Positions 1 to 8,904 of a stretch of DNA of 64,000 nucleotides are shown one piece after another. Under the pieces are notes generated by a model, which was not told the DNA's origin, made no database searches, and saw nothing but the letters and a program-made list of their open reading frames with translations. Numbering within the stretch: the first letter of the stretch is position 1; every line of letters starts with the position of its first letter. Source of the DNA: an uncultured Colwellia sp. (GTDB lineage Bacteria; Pseudomonadota; Gammaproteobacteria; Enterobacterales; Alteromonadaceae); the NCBI GenBank assembly GCA_913058145.1, contig CAJXQM010000001.1:186001-250000 (forward strand), read 5' to 3'. A program made the translations under genes and the position numbers.

Positions 1-1584
1 ATTGAAGATTTATCTCAGCTTATTTTTGATCTGAAAAATGCTAACCGTGAAGCACGCGTTAACGTTAAATTAGTATCAGAGGCAGGTGTTGGTACTATCG
101 CCTCAGGTGTAACTAAAGCTTATGCTGACGTTGTATTGATTGCAGGCCATGATGGCGGTACAGGTGCTTCTCCGCTAAGTTCTATTAAACATACGGGCTT
201 ACCATGGGAACTTGGTCTAGCTGAGACGCATCAAACGTTAGTACGTAACAAGCTTCGTAGCCGTATTACTGTACAAACTGATGGTCAACTTAAAACACCA
301 CGTGATTTAGCGATTGCTACCTTACTTGGCGCTGAAGAATACGGTATGGCAACCGCCGCATTAGTTGTTGAAGGGTGTATCATGATGCGTAAGTGTCATT
401 TAAATACTTGTCCTGTTGGCATCGCCACACAAGACAAAGGTTTACGTGATAAATTTACCGGTCGAGCTGATATTCTTGTTAACTTCTTTACCATGATGGC
501 TGAAGGGTTGCGTGAAATAATGGCAGAGCTTGGCTTTAAGAGCATTGAAGAAATGGTTGGCCAAACGCAGTGTCTTACACAGCGTAAAGATGTAGACCAT
601 TGGAAATATAAAGGTGTTGATTTAAAACCACTTCTACATAAAGAAGAATGTGGCGAAAACGAAACACTCTATAAATCAATTGACCAAAAACATCTTATTC
701 ACGACATCATAGATCGCAAGATGATTGAAGATGCTCAAGCAGCACTTGAATCACAAACAAGCGTTGAACTCGAATATGATGTTATTAACACAGATAGAAC
801 AATTGGTGCGATGATTTCTAACGAAATCTCTAAAAAGTATAACGATATAGGCTTACCTGAAAATACTATTAAAGTTAAGTTTAACGGCTCTGCTGGACAA
901 AGTTTTGGTTGTTTCTCCGCTAAAGGGTTACGTTTTGAACTTGAAGGCGATTCAAATGATTACTTCGGTAAAGGCTTATCGGGTGCAAACCTTGTAGTTT
1001 ATCCAAGCAAAGAAGCTAAATTTTCACCACGTGAAAATATTCTTATTGGTAACGTAGCCTTTTTTGGTGCTACTTCAGGTACTGCATTTATACGCGGCAT
1101 AGCTGGCGAACGTTTCTGTGTTCGTAACTCAGGTGCTACAGCGGTTGTTGAAGGTATAGGTGACCATGGTTGTGAATACATGACTGGCGGTAAAGCCGTA
1201 ATATTAGGTGCTACGGGTCGTAACTTTGCGGCGGGTATGTCTGGTGGTGTTGCATATGTACTTGATGTAAATAATGACTTCGCACCGAAATGCAACATGG
1301 AAATGGTTTCATTAGAAACAGTTGACACTGATGCAGAAAATGCTGAATTGAAAGCACTGATTTCTGAACATTTCGACGCTACAGGCTCAGATGTTGCCAG
1401 TGAATTATTAGCTGACTGGAGCAACAGTGTTAAACGTTTTGTTAAAGTTATGCCGGTAGATTATAAGCGTATGCAAGGTTACATGAATGAAGTTCGTGAA
1501 AGCGGCAAGTTCGAGTCAGAATATGACATTGCCGTTCAAGCATTCGATATCCATTTAAACAAACTAGCTAGCGCAAAAGCTTAA
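1..1584 (+). CDS. gltB: Glutamate synthase large subunit, C-terminal part (5' truncated by window edge)
   Basis: The reading frame is open from base 1, so only the last 527 residues of a protein normally near 1,500 residues are present. It makes glutamate from 2-oxoglutarate and glutamine-derived ammonia with GltD. The visible part has the end of the FMN-binding synthase barrel ([14 protein letters not shown]), the cysteine cluster [13 protein letters not shown] that holds the 3Fe-4S centre, and the C-terminal glycine-rich beta-helix ([14 protein letters not shown] and following). gltD follows after 20 bases, the usual two-gene operon. The family call is secure; the amidotransferase domain lies outside the window. 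Confidence 0.97.
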   Translation: MEDLSQLIFDLKNANREARVNVKLVSEAGVGTIASGVTKAYADVVLIAGHDGGTGASPLSSIKHTGLPWELGLAETHQTLVRNKLRSRITVQTDGQLKTPRDLAIATLLGAEEYGMATAALVVEGCIMMRKCHLNTCPVGIATQDKGLRDKFTGRADILVNFFTMMAEGLREIMAELGFKSIEEMVGQTQCLTQRKDVDHWKYKGVDLKPLLHKEECGENETLYKSIDQKHLIHDIIDRKMIEDAQAALESQTSVELEYDVINTDRTIGAMISNEISKKYNDIGLPENTIKVKFNGSAGQSFGCFSAKGLRFELEGDSNDYFGKGLSGANLVVYPSKEAKFSPRENILIGNVAFFGATSGTAFIRGIAGERFCVRNSGATAVVEGIGDHGCEYMTGGKAVILGATGRNFAAGMSGGVAYVLDVNNDFAPKCNMEMVSLETVDTDAENAELKALISEHFDATGSDVASELLADWSNSVKRFVKVMPVDYKRMQGYMNEVRESGKFESEYDIAVQAFDIHLNKLASAKA

Positions 1585-1604
1585 GCTGCCAAGGAGAATA
1601 TATT

Positions 1605-3095
1605 ATGGGAAATCCAACAGGATTTATCAACGTAGGTCGTGCCTTGCCAACTGAACGCAAAGCAGGAGAACGTTTATCTGATTGGCTTGAAGTCTATGAA
1701 GAAATACCACTAAAAGCTGTAGAGAAACAAGCTTCTCGCTGTATGGATTGTGGCGTACCATTTTGTCAGTCGGCAAAATCAGAATTTGCACCAGCCGTTG
1801 CGGGTTGCCCTGTAAACAATGTTATTCCTGAGTGGAATGACTTGATTTACCGAGGCCGTTGGAAAGATGCGATTGAGTTATTGCATAAAACCAATAACTT
1901 TCCTGAGTTTACTGGACGTGTATGTCCAGCACCTTGTGAAGGTGCTTGTGTATTAGGTATCAATGCTGATCCAGTGGCGATTAAGTTGCACGAAAAAGAA
2001 ATTATTGATCATGCCTTTAAAGAAGGTTGGGTAGTCGCTCAGCCACCATCAGCGCGTACCGGTAAAAACGTTGCTGTTATTGGCTCAGGTCCAGCTGGCC
2101 TTGCTGCCGCAGCACAGCTTAATAAAGCGGGCCATATGGTTACTGTCTATGAACGCGCCGATCGAATCGGTGGTTTGTTAATGTATGGTATTCCAAACAT
2201 GAAACTGCAAAAAGAGTTAGTACAACGTCGCGTTGATATTTTAGCGGAAGAAGGCATTGTCTTTGTAACGAATACCGAAGTGGGTAAAGACGTTAGCGTT
2301 AAACAGCTTGAAAGTGATTTTGATGCAGTAGTGCTATGTATTGGCGCAACTGTGCCACGTGACTTACCTGTTGAAGGCCGCGAACTTAACGGTGTTCACT
2401 TTGCCATGGACTTCTTGAAAGCGAATACTAAGAGCTTACTTGATAGTGAACATAAAGATGGTCAGTTCATTAATGCACAAGGCAAAAATGTTGTGGTTAT
2501 TGGTGGTGGTGATACCGGTACCGATTGTATTGGTACTTCATTACGTCATCAGTGCACAAATGCTATACAACTAGAAATCATGCCACGTCCGCCAGAAAAA
2601 CGTGACGAGACTAGTAATCCTTGGCCACAATGGCCAAAACGTTTATTGGTTGATTACGGTCAAAAAGAAGCGATTGAAATTCAAGGTCAAGATCCACGTC
2701 AATATTTAGTGATGACTAAAAAAATTGAAAGTGACGGCCAAGGTAATGTTAAAGCAGTTCATACTGTAGATATTACTTGGGAGCAAAATGATAAAGGTCA
2801 AATGTTCCCACAAGAAGTTGCAGGCAGTGAAAAAGTGCTTCCAGCCGATATAGTGCTAATCGCCATGGGCTTTATGGGTCCTGAAGGTGGTTTGGTTGAG
2901 CAGTTTGGTCTTGAGCAAGACAATCGCTCAAACATCGCTGCAGATTACGATAAGTTTGCTACAAGTAAAAAAGGCGTGTTCGCTGCAGGTGACGGTCGTC
3001 GTGGTCAAAGCTTAATTGTTTGGGCTATTGATGAAGGTCGTCGTTGTGCACGTGAAGTAGATACTTATCTAATGGGTAAGAGCTATTTGCCTTAA
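1605..3095 (+). CDS. gltD: Glutamate synthase small subunit
   Basis: This 496-residue subunit passes electrons from NADPH through FAD and two 4Fe-4S clusters to GltB. The N-terminal part carries the cluster cysteines ([10 protein letters not shown] and [12 protein letters not shown]). An FAD-binding dinucleotide fold follows ([13 protein letters not shown], about residue 160), then an NADPH fold (GGGDTGTDC, about residue 300) and the C-terminal FAD motif [16 protein letters not shown]. The start is supported by AAGGAG about ten bases upstream. It is the last gene of the gltBD operon, with a strong terminator shortly after the stop. Confidence 0.97.
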   Translation: MGNPTGFINVGRALPTERKAGERLSDWLEVYEEIPLKAVEKQASRCMDCGVPFCQSAKSEFAPAVAGCPVNNVIPEWNDLIYRGRWKDAIELLHKTNNFPEFTGRVCPAPCEGACVLGINADPVAIKLHEKEIIDHAFKEGWVVAQPPSARTGKNVAVIGSGPAGLAAAAQLNKAGHMVTVYERADRIGGLLMYGIPNMKLQKELVQRRVDILAEEGIVFVTNTEVGKDVSVKQLESDFDAVVLCIGATVPRDLPVEGRELNGVHFAMDFLKANTKSLLDSEHKDGQFINAQGKNVVVIGGGDTGTDCIGTSLRHQCTNAIQLEIMPRPPEKRDETSNPWPQWPKRLLVDYGQKEAIEIQGQDPRQYLVMTKKIESDGQGNVKAVHTVDITWEQNDKGQMFPQEVAGSEKVLPADIVLIAMGFMGPEGGLVEQFGLEQDNRSNIAADYDKFATSKKGVFAAGDGRRGQSLIVWAIDEGRRCAREVDTYLMGKSYLP

Positions 3096-3141
3096 GCAAT
3101 TAGCGACAACAGCTTTATATTTTTAAAGCTAAAATCCTTAT

Positions 3142-3178
3142 AAAAGTCCTGCCGTATTGATTACGGTGGGACTTTTTT
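3142..3178 (+). terminator. Rho-independent terminator of gltBD
   Basis: A 14-base stem with two G-T wobbles (arms around AAGTCCTGCCGTA and TACGGTGGGACTT) is followed at once by a T-run. It lies about 50 bases past the gltD stop and ends the gltBD transcript. Confidence 0.9.
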
Positions 3179-3469
3179 ATACTCGACTCATTAATATAGT
3201 TATACCAATGGTATTAACTGCACTTTAAGAGTGCTTACGCCTCAGAATAAACATCTCATTTGTGTTTAATAAAACGCTATATTCTTTGTTTTGTTTAACT
3301 TACTGAATTATAATGCTTTATTTTTACCTCACAAGGTTTTTGTTTGAATATTAACTGGTCTGTTATGTGCATAATACTAATCAGTTACTTTAATTATCAA
3401 TATCATTCTTCGATCACATAACTTTTTTAATTGTTGATGTGACTTTTCAGGTTTATTTTAGGATATATC
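3179..3469. other. AT-rich intergenic region upstream of the antiporter gene
   Basis: No reading frame of note lies here. A small inverted repeat (GCACT...AGTGC near 3220-3234) is visible. The region presumably holds the antiporter promoter, but no convincing -35/-10 pair stands out. Confidence 0.4.
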
Positions 3470-5068
3470 ATGGATTCCATACTTGTAATCATTGCTTTGT
3501 CATTGGCAATTGCCAGCGTAATAAATATATTATTAGCTAAACTCTCCATTTCACATATTATCGGCTACATTATTACCGGTACTGTAGTGAGTACTATTTT
3601 TAATTTTAATGGTAGTCCAAACCTACACTCATTAGATCTTATTGGGGAGTTTGGGATAGTGTTCCTCATGTTTACTATCGGCTTAGAAATGTCTTTTGCT
3701 AAGTTAGATAAAATGAAAAAATTGATCTTCGTCAATGGCTTTATACAGGTAGGGTTGAGTTCCCTCATTATATTTGCCTTAGCGGCTTATGTTTTTAACC
3801 TTGATGCTATTTCTTCATTAATTATTGCGCTTGCCTTTAGCTTATCTTCAACTGCGATTGTGCTGCCTTACCTTAAAAAATCTAAAGATATTGTGACGCC
3901 TTATGGGGAAAGGTCTGTTGCTATTCTAGTTTTTCAAGATTTAGCTGTAATTCCTATCCTATTATTAATGACTTTCCTTTCAAATAATGAACTATCTGTA
4001 ACCGATATCTTATTAAAAACGCTATTATATGCGACTGTTATTATTGTATTTATGTTCACTCTAGGTAAAAAAATCATTACTTGGTTACTACATTTTTCGT
4101 CAAATGCACGCATGGAAGAGTTGTTTTTAAGTTCTGTTTTTACCATCGTATTAGGCACTTCATTAATTGCACATGAAATGGGTTTTACCTACTCTTTAGG
4201 GGCATTTATAGCCGGTATGATTATTGCCGAAACTAAGTTCCATTTAAAAGTTGAGTCTGATATTGCCACCTATAAAGATTTGTTCTTAGGCGCGTTTTTC
4301 TTTTCTATTGGAACAAAAATAGACGTCATTTATTTCCTCAACAATCTGCATTGGGTATTAGGCGTTTTATTACTGGTAATGGTAATAAAAGCACTCGTTA
4401 TTTATGCGCTTATGCGTAACCAAGCAAATAAAAGTAATTCAATCAAATCGGCCGTGGCTTTATGCCAAGTTGGTGAATTCTCTTTTGCTATTTTTGCCAT
4501 GGCGCTTAATCAAAATATTATCACCGCAGAGTTAGGCGACTTTCTTATATTAATTACCGTATTGTCTATGATATTAACCCCTTTCATGGTGAATAATATT
4601 TATAAACTAGCTGCTATTTTTGTTGTTGAATATTTTGAAGCAGACAAAATAGCATCGATTGACAGCACTGATCACACCATCGTTTGTGGTTTTACTATTC
4701 TAGGCCGAATTGTCGTCAAAGAGCTAACTAAGCGAGAGGTTAAATTTTTGATTATCTCTGATAATCTACAGCACGTATTACTTGCAAGAAAGCGTGGCTA
4801 TGATGCTTATTTTGGCCATTTAGATAAACTTCCGGTCTTAGAATCTTTAAAAGTAGAACAAAGCAGTAGTATTATCATTACAGTTAATACATTAAAAAAT
4901 AAGCAAATAATATGTGATTCTGTTCTTGATTATTACCCTGATGCTAATTTAGTGGTGAAAGTTAATAGCCATGAAGAGAAGCAAGCATTATCAGGAATAA
5001 AGATTAAACATTTTGTTAATGCACAACAAGAAACAGCTGAACTACTTGTTAAGCAGAGTTTAGCTTAA
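3470..5068 (+). CDS. Kef-type monovalent cation:proton antiporter (CPA2 family)
   Basis: A 532-residue inner-membrane protein. About 380 N-terminal residues form a chain of hydrophobic helices with family motifs (FLMFTIGLEMSF; FSLSSTAIVLPYL; SLGAFIAGMIIAET), typical of the Na+/H+ exchanger fold of KefB/KefC. A soluble Rossmann domain resembling TrkA-N follows (HTIVCGFTILGRIVVKEL from about residue 402). The normal TrkA-N glycine pattern GxGxxG is altered to GFTILG, so nucleotide binding may be weak. It probably exchanges K+ or Na+ for protons. RBS TAGGAT precedes the ATG. It stands alone. Substrate ion cannot be read from sequence. Confidence 0.85.
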   Translation: MDSILVIIALSLAIASVINILLAKLSISHIIGYIITGTVVSTIFNFNGSPNLHSLDLIGEFGIVFLMFTIGLEMSFAKLDKMKKLIFVNGFIQVGLSSLIIFALAAYVFNLDAISSLIIALAFSLSSTAIVLPYLKKSKDIVTPYGERSVAILVFQDLAVIPILLLMTFLSNNELSVTDILLKTLLYATVIIVFMFTLGKKIITWLLHFSSNARMEELFLSSVFTIVLGTSLIAHEMGFTYSLGAFIAGMIIAETKFHLKVESDIATYKDLFLGAFFFSIGTKIDVIYFLNNLHWVLGVLLLVMVIKALVIYALMRNQANKSNSIKSAVALCQVGEFSFAIFAMALNQNIITAELGDFLILITVLSMILTPFMVNNIYKLAAIFVVEYFEADKIASIDSTDHTIVCGFTILGRIVVKELTKREVKFLIISDNLQHVLLARKRGYDAYFGHLDKLPVLESLKVEQSSSIIITVNTLKNKQIICDSVLDYYPDANLVVKVNSHEEKQALSGIKIKHFVNAQQETAELLVKQSLA

Positions 5069-5109
5069 TAACTTTTGTGCCATTTTTTCATTAAGTCCAA
5101 TACATGATT

Positions 5110-5182
5110 GCTCAACATATAGTGGTTTTTTCGTTCATCAATATTTTAGCCAACTAATTTTTTACTACTTAACGTGGCATTA
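5110..5182 (+). repeat. Degenerate attC-like site (integron recombination site remnant)
   Basis: GCTCAAC at 5110-5116 fits the attC RYYYAAC core. The stretch TTTTAGCCAACTA...CTTAACGTGGC aligns by eye with the right half of the better site at 6180-6280 (TTTTAGTCAACTA...CTTAACAGGGC). The closing GTTRRRY core is not recognisable. Read as a decayed attC site; the call depends on its neighbours. Confidence 0.4.
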
Positions 5183-5347
5183 TATTTTTTTATAGTAGGG
5201 CGTGTACATCTATACTTTTATGTAATATTATCACCGATAAAAATCGGATTTATTTTATTTTTAATAAATCAAATGGTTAGCTTGAGGGTATATACTGTTA
5301 CCTTGAACTATGGTGACACATTATTTGTTTCCTAAATTGGAGTCATC

Positions 5348-5526
5348 ATGAGAGCCGAACTTGTTACAACACTAAAACATCAAGCCACAATAATCTTAGC
5401 TGCTCTCCACACCTCTAAATAATCCATATTAATTACTGAGAACGGTCAGCGTTTACTTATTTAGTTGATGATTATGAATTTATGCAACAACGAATGGCAA
5501 TTCTTGATGGAATTGCAGGCGGTAGC
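5348..5526 (+). pseudogene. Decayed Phd/YefM-type antitoxin gene
   Basis: The start ATGAGAGCCGAACTT encodes MRAELVTTLKHQATIILAAL and then stops in frame after HTSK. The rest of the family pattern continues in shifted frames: ILITENGQRLLI, then LVDDYEFMQQRMAILDGIAG. Together they match the usual order of Phd/YefM antitoxins (N-terminal MRAELVTTLKRQAT, middle ILITEHGQPSAYLVD, C-terminal QQRMALLEGIARGE), as I remember that family. At least one stop and one frameshift disable it. No toxin reading frame follows before the next gene at 5575. Such antitoxin genes are common integron cassette cargo. Confidence 0.65.
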
Positions 5527-5574
5527 AATCACTGTTGGCTACTTTATTCATCCCCAAAAGGATAACTTCTCTAT

Positions 5575-6174
5575 ATGACTACTTTTTTCGCTGGTTTTTT
5601 TCTTAGTTTATCTCTTATTCTTGCAATTGGATCTCAGAATGCTTTTGTATTAAAGCAAGGAATTAAAAAACAACATGTTTTATTAATTTGTACAATATGC
5701 GGTGTTTCTGATGCTATTTTAATTTCACTTGGTATTGCGGGATTTGGAGCTATTGTAAATGAGTATCCTTCTATCGAAATATATGCTCGTTATGGCGGTG
5801 CTTTGTTTCTTCTTGTGTACTCTGTGTTAAGTTTTAAATCCGCATTTAGTCAACGTCATATATTAAAGCCAGAAACTGGAGTCGAGAAATCAATTTTAAA
5901 AACGGTAGCTATTTGCCTTGCTTTTACGTGGTTAAATCCTCATGTGTATCTAGATACAATGGTACTATTAGGAAGTATTTCAACTCAATATGAAGGTAAA
6001 CAAGTTGAATTTGGTTTTGGTGCCATTTTAGGTTCATTTACTTTCTTTTTCAGCTTGGGGTATGGCGCTAGGTTATTAGCCCCAGTGTTTCAAAAACCTA
6101 AAGCTTGGCAAGTTCTGGAGTTTATTGTTGGAATTACCATGTTAATTATAGCGTTAACTTTAGTTTTTGGGTAA
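5575..6174 (+). CDS. LysE/ArgO-family amino acid exporter
   Basis: A 199-residue inner-membrane protein with five to six hydrophobic segments. The N-terminus SLSLILAIGSQNAFVLKQGI is the hallmark of LysE and ArgO, which export lysine or arginine; LNPHVYLDTMVLLGS in the middle is also typical. Substrate is probably a basic amino acid or analogue, but this is inferred from family only. AAAGGA lies about ten bases upstream of the ATG. The gene stands alone, and an attC-like site begins six bases after its stop, so it reads as a one-gene cassette. Confidence 0.88.
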   Translation: MTTFFAGFFLSLSLILAIGSQNAFVLKQGIKKQHVLLICTICGVSDAILISLGIAGFGAIVNEYPSIEIYARYGGALFLLVYSVLSFKSAFSQRHILKPETGVEKSILKTVAICLAFTWLNPHVYLDTMVLLGSISTQYEGKQVEFGFGAILGSFTFFFSLGYGARLLAPVFQKPKAWQVLEFIVGITMLIIALTLVFG

Positions 6175-6179
6175 GCCAC

Positions 6180-6280
6180 ACCTAACAATGGTTTTCAAGT
6201 CGGACAAAAAATAGTTGGCTGTTGTTCGTAACTCATACATTTTAGTCAACTACTTTCAGCCGCTTAACAGGGCGTTGGTA
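6180..6280 (+). repeat. attC-like integron recombination site
   Basis: The site opens with ACCTAAC (6180-6186), a perfect RYYYAAC core. It contains an imperfect inner hairpin, AGTTGGCT paired with AGTCAACT, and ends CGCTTAACAGGGCGTTGGTA, where GTTGGTA (6274-6280) stands for the GTTRRRY core with two mismatches. Length near 100 bases and position right after one small gene and before another fit attC sites. Confidence 0.65.
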
Positions 6281-6327
6281 TACTTTTATATCCGTCACCA
6301 ACAGTGTAACCATTCAAGGTCAGTTTA

Positions 6328-6633
6328 ATGCCAAAGAAATATAATGATTTTACCGAGTTTTACGTATTTTACCTTAGTCAGCATACTAATCAGATATGTC
6401 GTCGACTTCATTTTGTTGGATCTTTTTTGATTCTTTTATTAATTCTTTATGTTGTGGTATATGGAGGATTTTATTTATTGTTCTTTATACCTTTGATTGG
6501 TTATGGTTTCGCTTGGATCGGACATTTTATATTTGAAAAAAATAGACCCGCTACTTTTGTATATCCAATATACAGTCTTATAGGTGACTGGGTTATGTTT
6601 AAGGATGTATTAATAGGTAAAATTAAATTATAA
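6328..6633 (+). CDS. DUF962 (Mpo1-like) small membrane protein
   Basis: A 101-residue protein with two or three hydrophobic segments. The N-terminal YLSQHTNQICRRLHFVGS and the C-terminal GYGFAWIGHFIFEKNRPATFVYPIYSL are family signatures of DUF962, which includes yeast Mpo1, a dioxygenase acting on 2-hydroxy fatty acids. The histidines H20, H28 and H67 visible in these motifs are the likely metal ligands. The bacterial role is not established. Flanked by attC-like sites at 6180 and 6908, so it reads as cassette cargo. No strong ribosome-binding site: only AAGGTCAG lies upstream. Confidence 0.8.
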   Translation: MPKKYNDFTEFYVFYLSQHTNQICRRLHFVGSFLILLLILYVVVYGGFYLLFFIPLIGYGFAWIGHFIFEKNRPATFVYPIYSLIGDWVMFKDVLIGKIKL

Positions 6634-6668
6634 CTACATAGGTATAATACGCATATAAGAAGCTGCTT

Positions 6669-6852
6669 AAGAAAGACAAAAAATAAATTAATAACAAGAA
6701 CTACCGCTGTAGGTATCGATGTCACATTAACTGAAAAATCATTAGAGGGTTTCACTTTAGTCGTTACCGACATGACAGCTAATTTTGATGCTGAATTGGC
6801 CAATTTATGACTAGAATTAAAGAAGAAAAAGTTGCTAAAATCGAACACCATT
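6669..6852 (+). pseudogene. Relic of an unidentified coding sequence
   Basis: One frame reads RKTKNKLITRTTAVGIDVTL then TEKSLEGFTLVVTDMTANFD and AELANL before a stop at 6807. The next frame continues immediately as MTRIKEEKVAKIEHH to a stop at 6852. Composition and the clean junction suggest one former gene with a frameshift and a lost 5' end. The family is not recognised. It lies in the cassette region between the DUF962 gene and the next attC-like site. Confidence 0.4.
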
Positions 6853-6907
6853 AAGGGTATAGTAGTGGGGGCTTAATGAGTTTATATTTACTTTTTTTTT
6901 GTTCGTA

Positions 6908-7010
6908 GTGCTAACAATACGTTCAAACGGACTTAAAACCGTTGGCTAGATTCCGCTTCGCTTCACATTTTAGCCAATAATTATTTGCCTTTGAACGGGG
7001 CGTATGTGTT
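6908..7010 (+). repeat. attC-like integron recombination site
   Basis: GTGCTAAC at 6908-6915 begins the site. Outer arms CGTTCAAA and TTTGAACG pair, inner arms GTTGGCTA and TAGCCAAT pair, and the site ends TTTGAACGGGGCGTATGTG. The layout matches the site at 6180, with the same GTTGGCT/AGCCAA inner stem. The closing core reads GTATGTG rather than GTTRRRY, so it may be recombination-defective. Confidence 0.65.
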
Positions 7011-7035
7011 CAGTAAATAACTAAGAGGTCTAAAT

Positions 7036-7674
7036 ATGGATTTAAATTTTTGGCATCAAATATGGGAAAAAAATGAGATTGGATTTCACGAAGGCCAAGC
7101 TAATTCTTTATTAGTTGAATATATAAATGAGCTTCCTTTGTCTGAAGGTGGCCGTATATTTTTACCTTTATGTGGTAAAACTCTTGATATTGCTTGGTTA
7201 CTTTCTAAAGGTTATCGTGTTGCAGGATCTGAGCTGAATAAGCCTGCTGTCGAACAGCTATTCATTGAACTTGGAATAGAGCCAAATATTTCTAAATTAG
7301 GAAGCATATACTGCTACAGTGCAGAAAACATTGATATATTTGTAGGTGATATTTTCGATCTATGTCGTGAGATGCTAGGCTTCGTTGATGCAATATATGA
7401 TAGAGCCGCTCTGGTTGCTTTGCCAGATAAGATACGCGAGAAATATAGATTACATTTACTTGAAATTACTGGAATATCACCACAGCTTCTGCTTACATTT
7501 GAATATGATCAAAAATTGATGAAAGGCCCTCCTTTCTCTATTAGTGATGATGACGTTAAACAGTATTATGTGGATAGTTACAAGTTGAGTCTTCTCAAAA
7601 AAATAAACGTGCCTGGTGGCCTAAAGGGAAAATGTGATGCGAGTGAAAATATTTGGCTGTTGTCGAATATTTAG
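7036..7674 (+). CDS. tpm: Thiopurine S-methyltransferase family protein
   Basis: A 212-residue SAM-dependent methyltransferase, close to the usual bacterial TPMT length. Family motifs are FWHQIWEKNEIGFHEG at the N-terminus, FLPLCGKTLDIAWLLSKGYRVAGSE (SAM-binding motif I and the acidic end of beta 2), and DAIYDRAALVALP in the middle. These enzymes methylate thiols or, in bacteria, selenite and tellurite metabolites; the true substrate is unknown. The C-terminus is slightly short (ends NIWLLSNI). AGAGGT sits about nine bases before the ATG. It lies between two attC-like sites as a single-gene cassette. Confidence 0.9.
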   Translation: MDLNFWHQIWEKNEIGFHEGQANSLLVEYINELPLSEGGRIFLPLCGKTLDIAWLLSKGYRVAGSELNKPAVEQLFIELGIEPNISKLGSIYCYSAENIDIFVGDIFDLCREMLGFVDAIYDRAALVALPDKIREKYRLHLLEITGISPQLLLTFEYDQKLMKGPPFSISDDDVKQYYVDSYKLSLLKKINVPGGLKGKCDASENIWLLSNI

Positions 7675-7694
7675 ACTCATATGAATAGCGTTGG

Positions 7695-7844
7695 GTGCAA
7701 CAAATAGGTGCCGACACATAATAAGTTAATCAACATGGTTCGCCTAAAGCTGGTGTCTTATTTACCATTTGCAGTTATGGTTTAGTTGGGATTATCATAG
7801 TGTTTAAATTAATTAATAGGCGCCTAGTTATTAAGGCGTTATGT
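7695..7844 (+). repeat. Possible long attC-like site between tpm and the acetyltransferase gene
   Basis: GTGCAAC (7695-7701) approximates RYYYAAC and GTTATGT (7838-7844) approximates GTTRRRY. AATAGGTGCC near the left end pairs imperfectly with GGCGCCTAGTTATT near the right end, giving a long stem. It lacks the GTTGGCT inner arm of the other sites and is at the long end for attC, so it is less certain. Confidence 0.45.
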
Positions 7845-8294
7845 TGAACCAGAAAAATATGAAAAATTATTCATGGATTTATGATCAATCCGACATTAAT
7901 TGGAATCAATTGTCAGATTTATATCGTATTGCACCTTTAGGCAATAAAGCGGCTAATGACTTAAAAGTTGTATTTTCTAACAGTAAGTTTAAATGTTTCG
8001 TTTTTGATAATTCTACACTTATTGGCGTCGGTCGCGCATTAGCTGACGGACTTGATTGCTCATACCTATGTGATGTTGCAATACACCCTGAATATCAAGG
8101 AATTGGTTTAGGACGTAATATTATTAACAAATTAATTGAGTTATCTTTCGGTCATAAAAAAATAATATTGTATGCTAACCTTGGTAAAGAAGGTTTTTAC
8201 AAAAAGCTTGGGTTTAAAAAAATGAATACTGCTATGGCTATTTTCAGTAATGAACAACAGGCAATAGACGTTGGGTTACTAAGTTCAACATAAC
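7838..8294 (+). mobile_element. Putative integron gene cassette bounded by a 12-base inverted repeat
   Basis: GTTATGTTGAAC at 7838-7849 and its exact reverse complement GTTCAACATAAC at 8283-8294 enclose one acetyltransferase gene almost to the base. In integron cassettes the bases after the G/TT crossover at the 5' end are complementary to the RYYYAAC core of the cassette's own attC; here ACATAAC (8288-8294) and TTATGT show that relation. The attC hairpin beyond 8294 is not clear, though GCACCCT...AGGG and AGTGCT pair partly. Confidence 0.5.
7841..8293 (+). CDS. GNAT-family N-acetyltransferase
   Basis: A 150-residue protein with the acetyl-CoA binding pattern DVAIHPEYQGIGLGRNIINKLIE (about residues 73-96; Q/RxxGxG/A form), followed by the C-terminal strand-helix NLGKEGFYKKLGFKKMNTAM typical of GNAT enzymes. 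The acceptor is unknown. The first ATG overlaps the inverted-repeat cassette end. A second ATG at residue 7 (7859) is an alternative start, and neither has a good ribosome-binding site, as is common for cassette genes. Confidence 0.85.
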   Translation: MLNQKNMKNYSWIYDQSDINWNQLSDLYRIAPLGNKAANDLKVVFSNSKFKCFVFDNSTLIGVGRALADGLDCSYLCDVAIHPEYQGIGLGRNIINKLIELSFGHKKIILYANLGKEGFYKKLGFKKMNTAMAIFSNEQQAIDVGLLSST

Positions 8295-8366
8295 AAAAAA
8301 ATCAACAAGCACCCTGGTACGTAAGGGCTAGTGCTCTAATTATCTGATTATAAAAAGGAGTTTATT

Positions 8367-8840
8367 TTGAAATACTTGAGTAACGTTCAATCTGTATTAT
8401 TTGTCTGTATGGGCAATATCTGTCGTTCTCCTAGTGCAGAAGCTGTTTTTAGCCAGAAGGCCAGCGCTCAAGGCTTATCATTGAAAATTGATTCTGCAGG
8501 AACCGTTGGTGCACATGCAAAGGAAAAACCTGATCACCGTGCTCAAAAAGTTGGCGTTGAGCGAGGGTATTCTTTTGAGGGGTTAACAGCCCGTAAAGTA
8601 AAAGTAGACGATTTTGATGATTTTGATCTTATTCTAGCGATGGATAATGACAATATTGAAAATCTAAAGAAATTCGCTCCTGCCCATTTACAACACAAAA
8701 TATCATTGTTTTTAGAGTTCGCCAAAAATCATGAAGAAACCGAAGTCCCTGATCCTTACTATGGCGGGGTTAATGGTTTTCGTTTTGTTTTAGATTTAGT
8801 TGAAGATGCCAGTGATGGTTTGTTAGCACAATTGAAATAA
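8367..8840 (+). CDS. Low-molecular-weight protein-tyrosine phosphatase
   Basis: A 157-residue cytoplasmic phosphatase. The signature VCMGNICRSPSAE gives nucleophile C14 and R20 (CX5R loop), and the general acid is D129 in DPYYGG. It removes phosphate from protein tyrosines or small phosphate esters. Translation starts at a TTG (8367), chosen because AAGGAG lies six bases upstream and no in-frame ATG precedes the catalytic loop. A hairpin terminator follows. It is not next to exopolysaccharide kinases, so it is probably a housekeeping member. Confidence 0.93.
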   Translation: MKYLSNVQSVLFVCMGNICRSPSAEAVFSQKASAQGLSLKIDSAGTVGAHAKEKPDHRAQKVGVERGYSFEGLTARKVKVDDFDDFDLILAMDNDNIENLKKFAPAHLQHKISLFLEFAKNHEETEVPDPYYGGVNGFRFVLDLVEDASDGLLAQLK

Positions 8841-8855
8841 CTTAAGCGAATAAAA

Positions 8856-8884
8856 AAGGATAAAACTTTGTGAGTTTTATCCTT
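8856..8884 (+). terminator. Hairpin terminator after the phosphatase gene
   Basis: A perfect 12-base stem (AAGGATAAAACT / AGTTTTATCCTT) with a five-base loop lies 15 bases past the stop. A-rich sequence precedes it and only a short T-run follows, so termination on the plus strand may be weak. It could also work on the minus strand, where T-rich sequence follows. Confidence 0.7.
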
Positions 8885-8904
8885 TGAACCTTTGAACCTT
8901 TGAC

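Noticed and set aside
999-1424. 141-codon open frame on the minus strand within gltB
   Set aside because: Lies wholly inside the strongly conserved gltB coding region; no ribosome-binding site or family motif.
5234-5247. CCGAT/ATCGG hairpin followed by T-rich sequence as a terminator of the antiporter gene
   Set aside because: Five-base stem only and more than 160 bases from the stop codon; too weak to support.
5527-5574. GTTGGCT at 5532 as another attC site between the antitoxin relic and the LysE gene
   Set aside because: Only one arm of the inner stem is present and neither core site is seen; too short to call.
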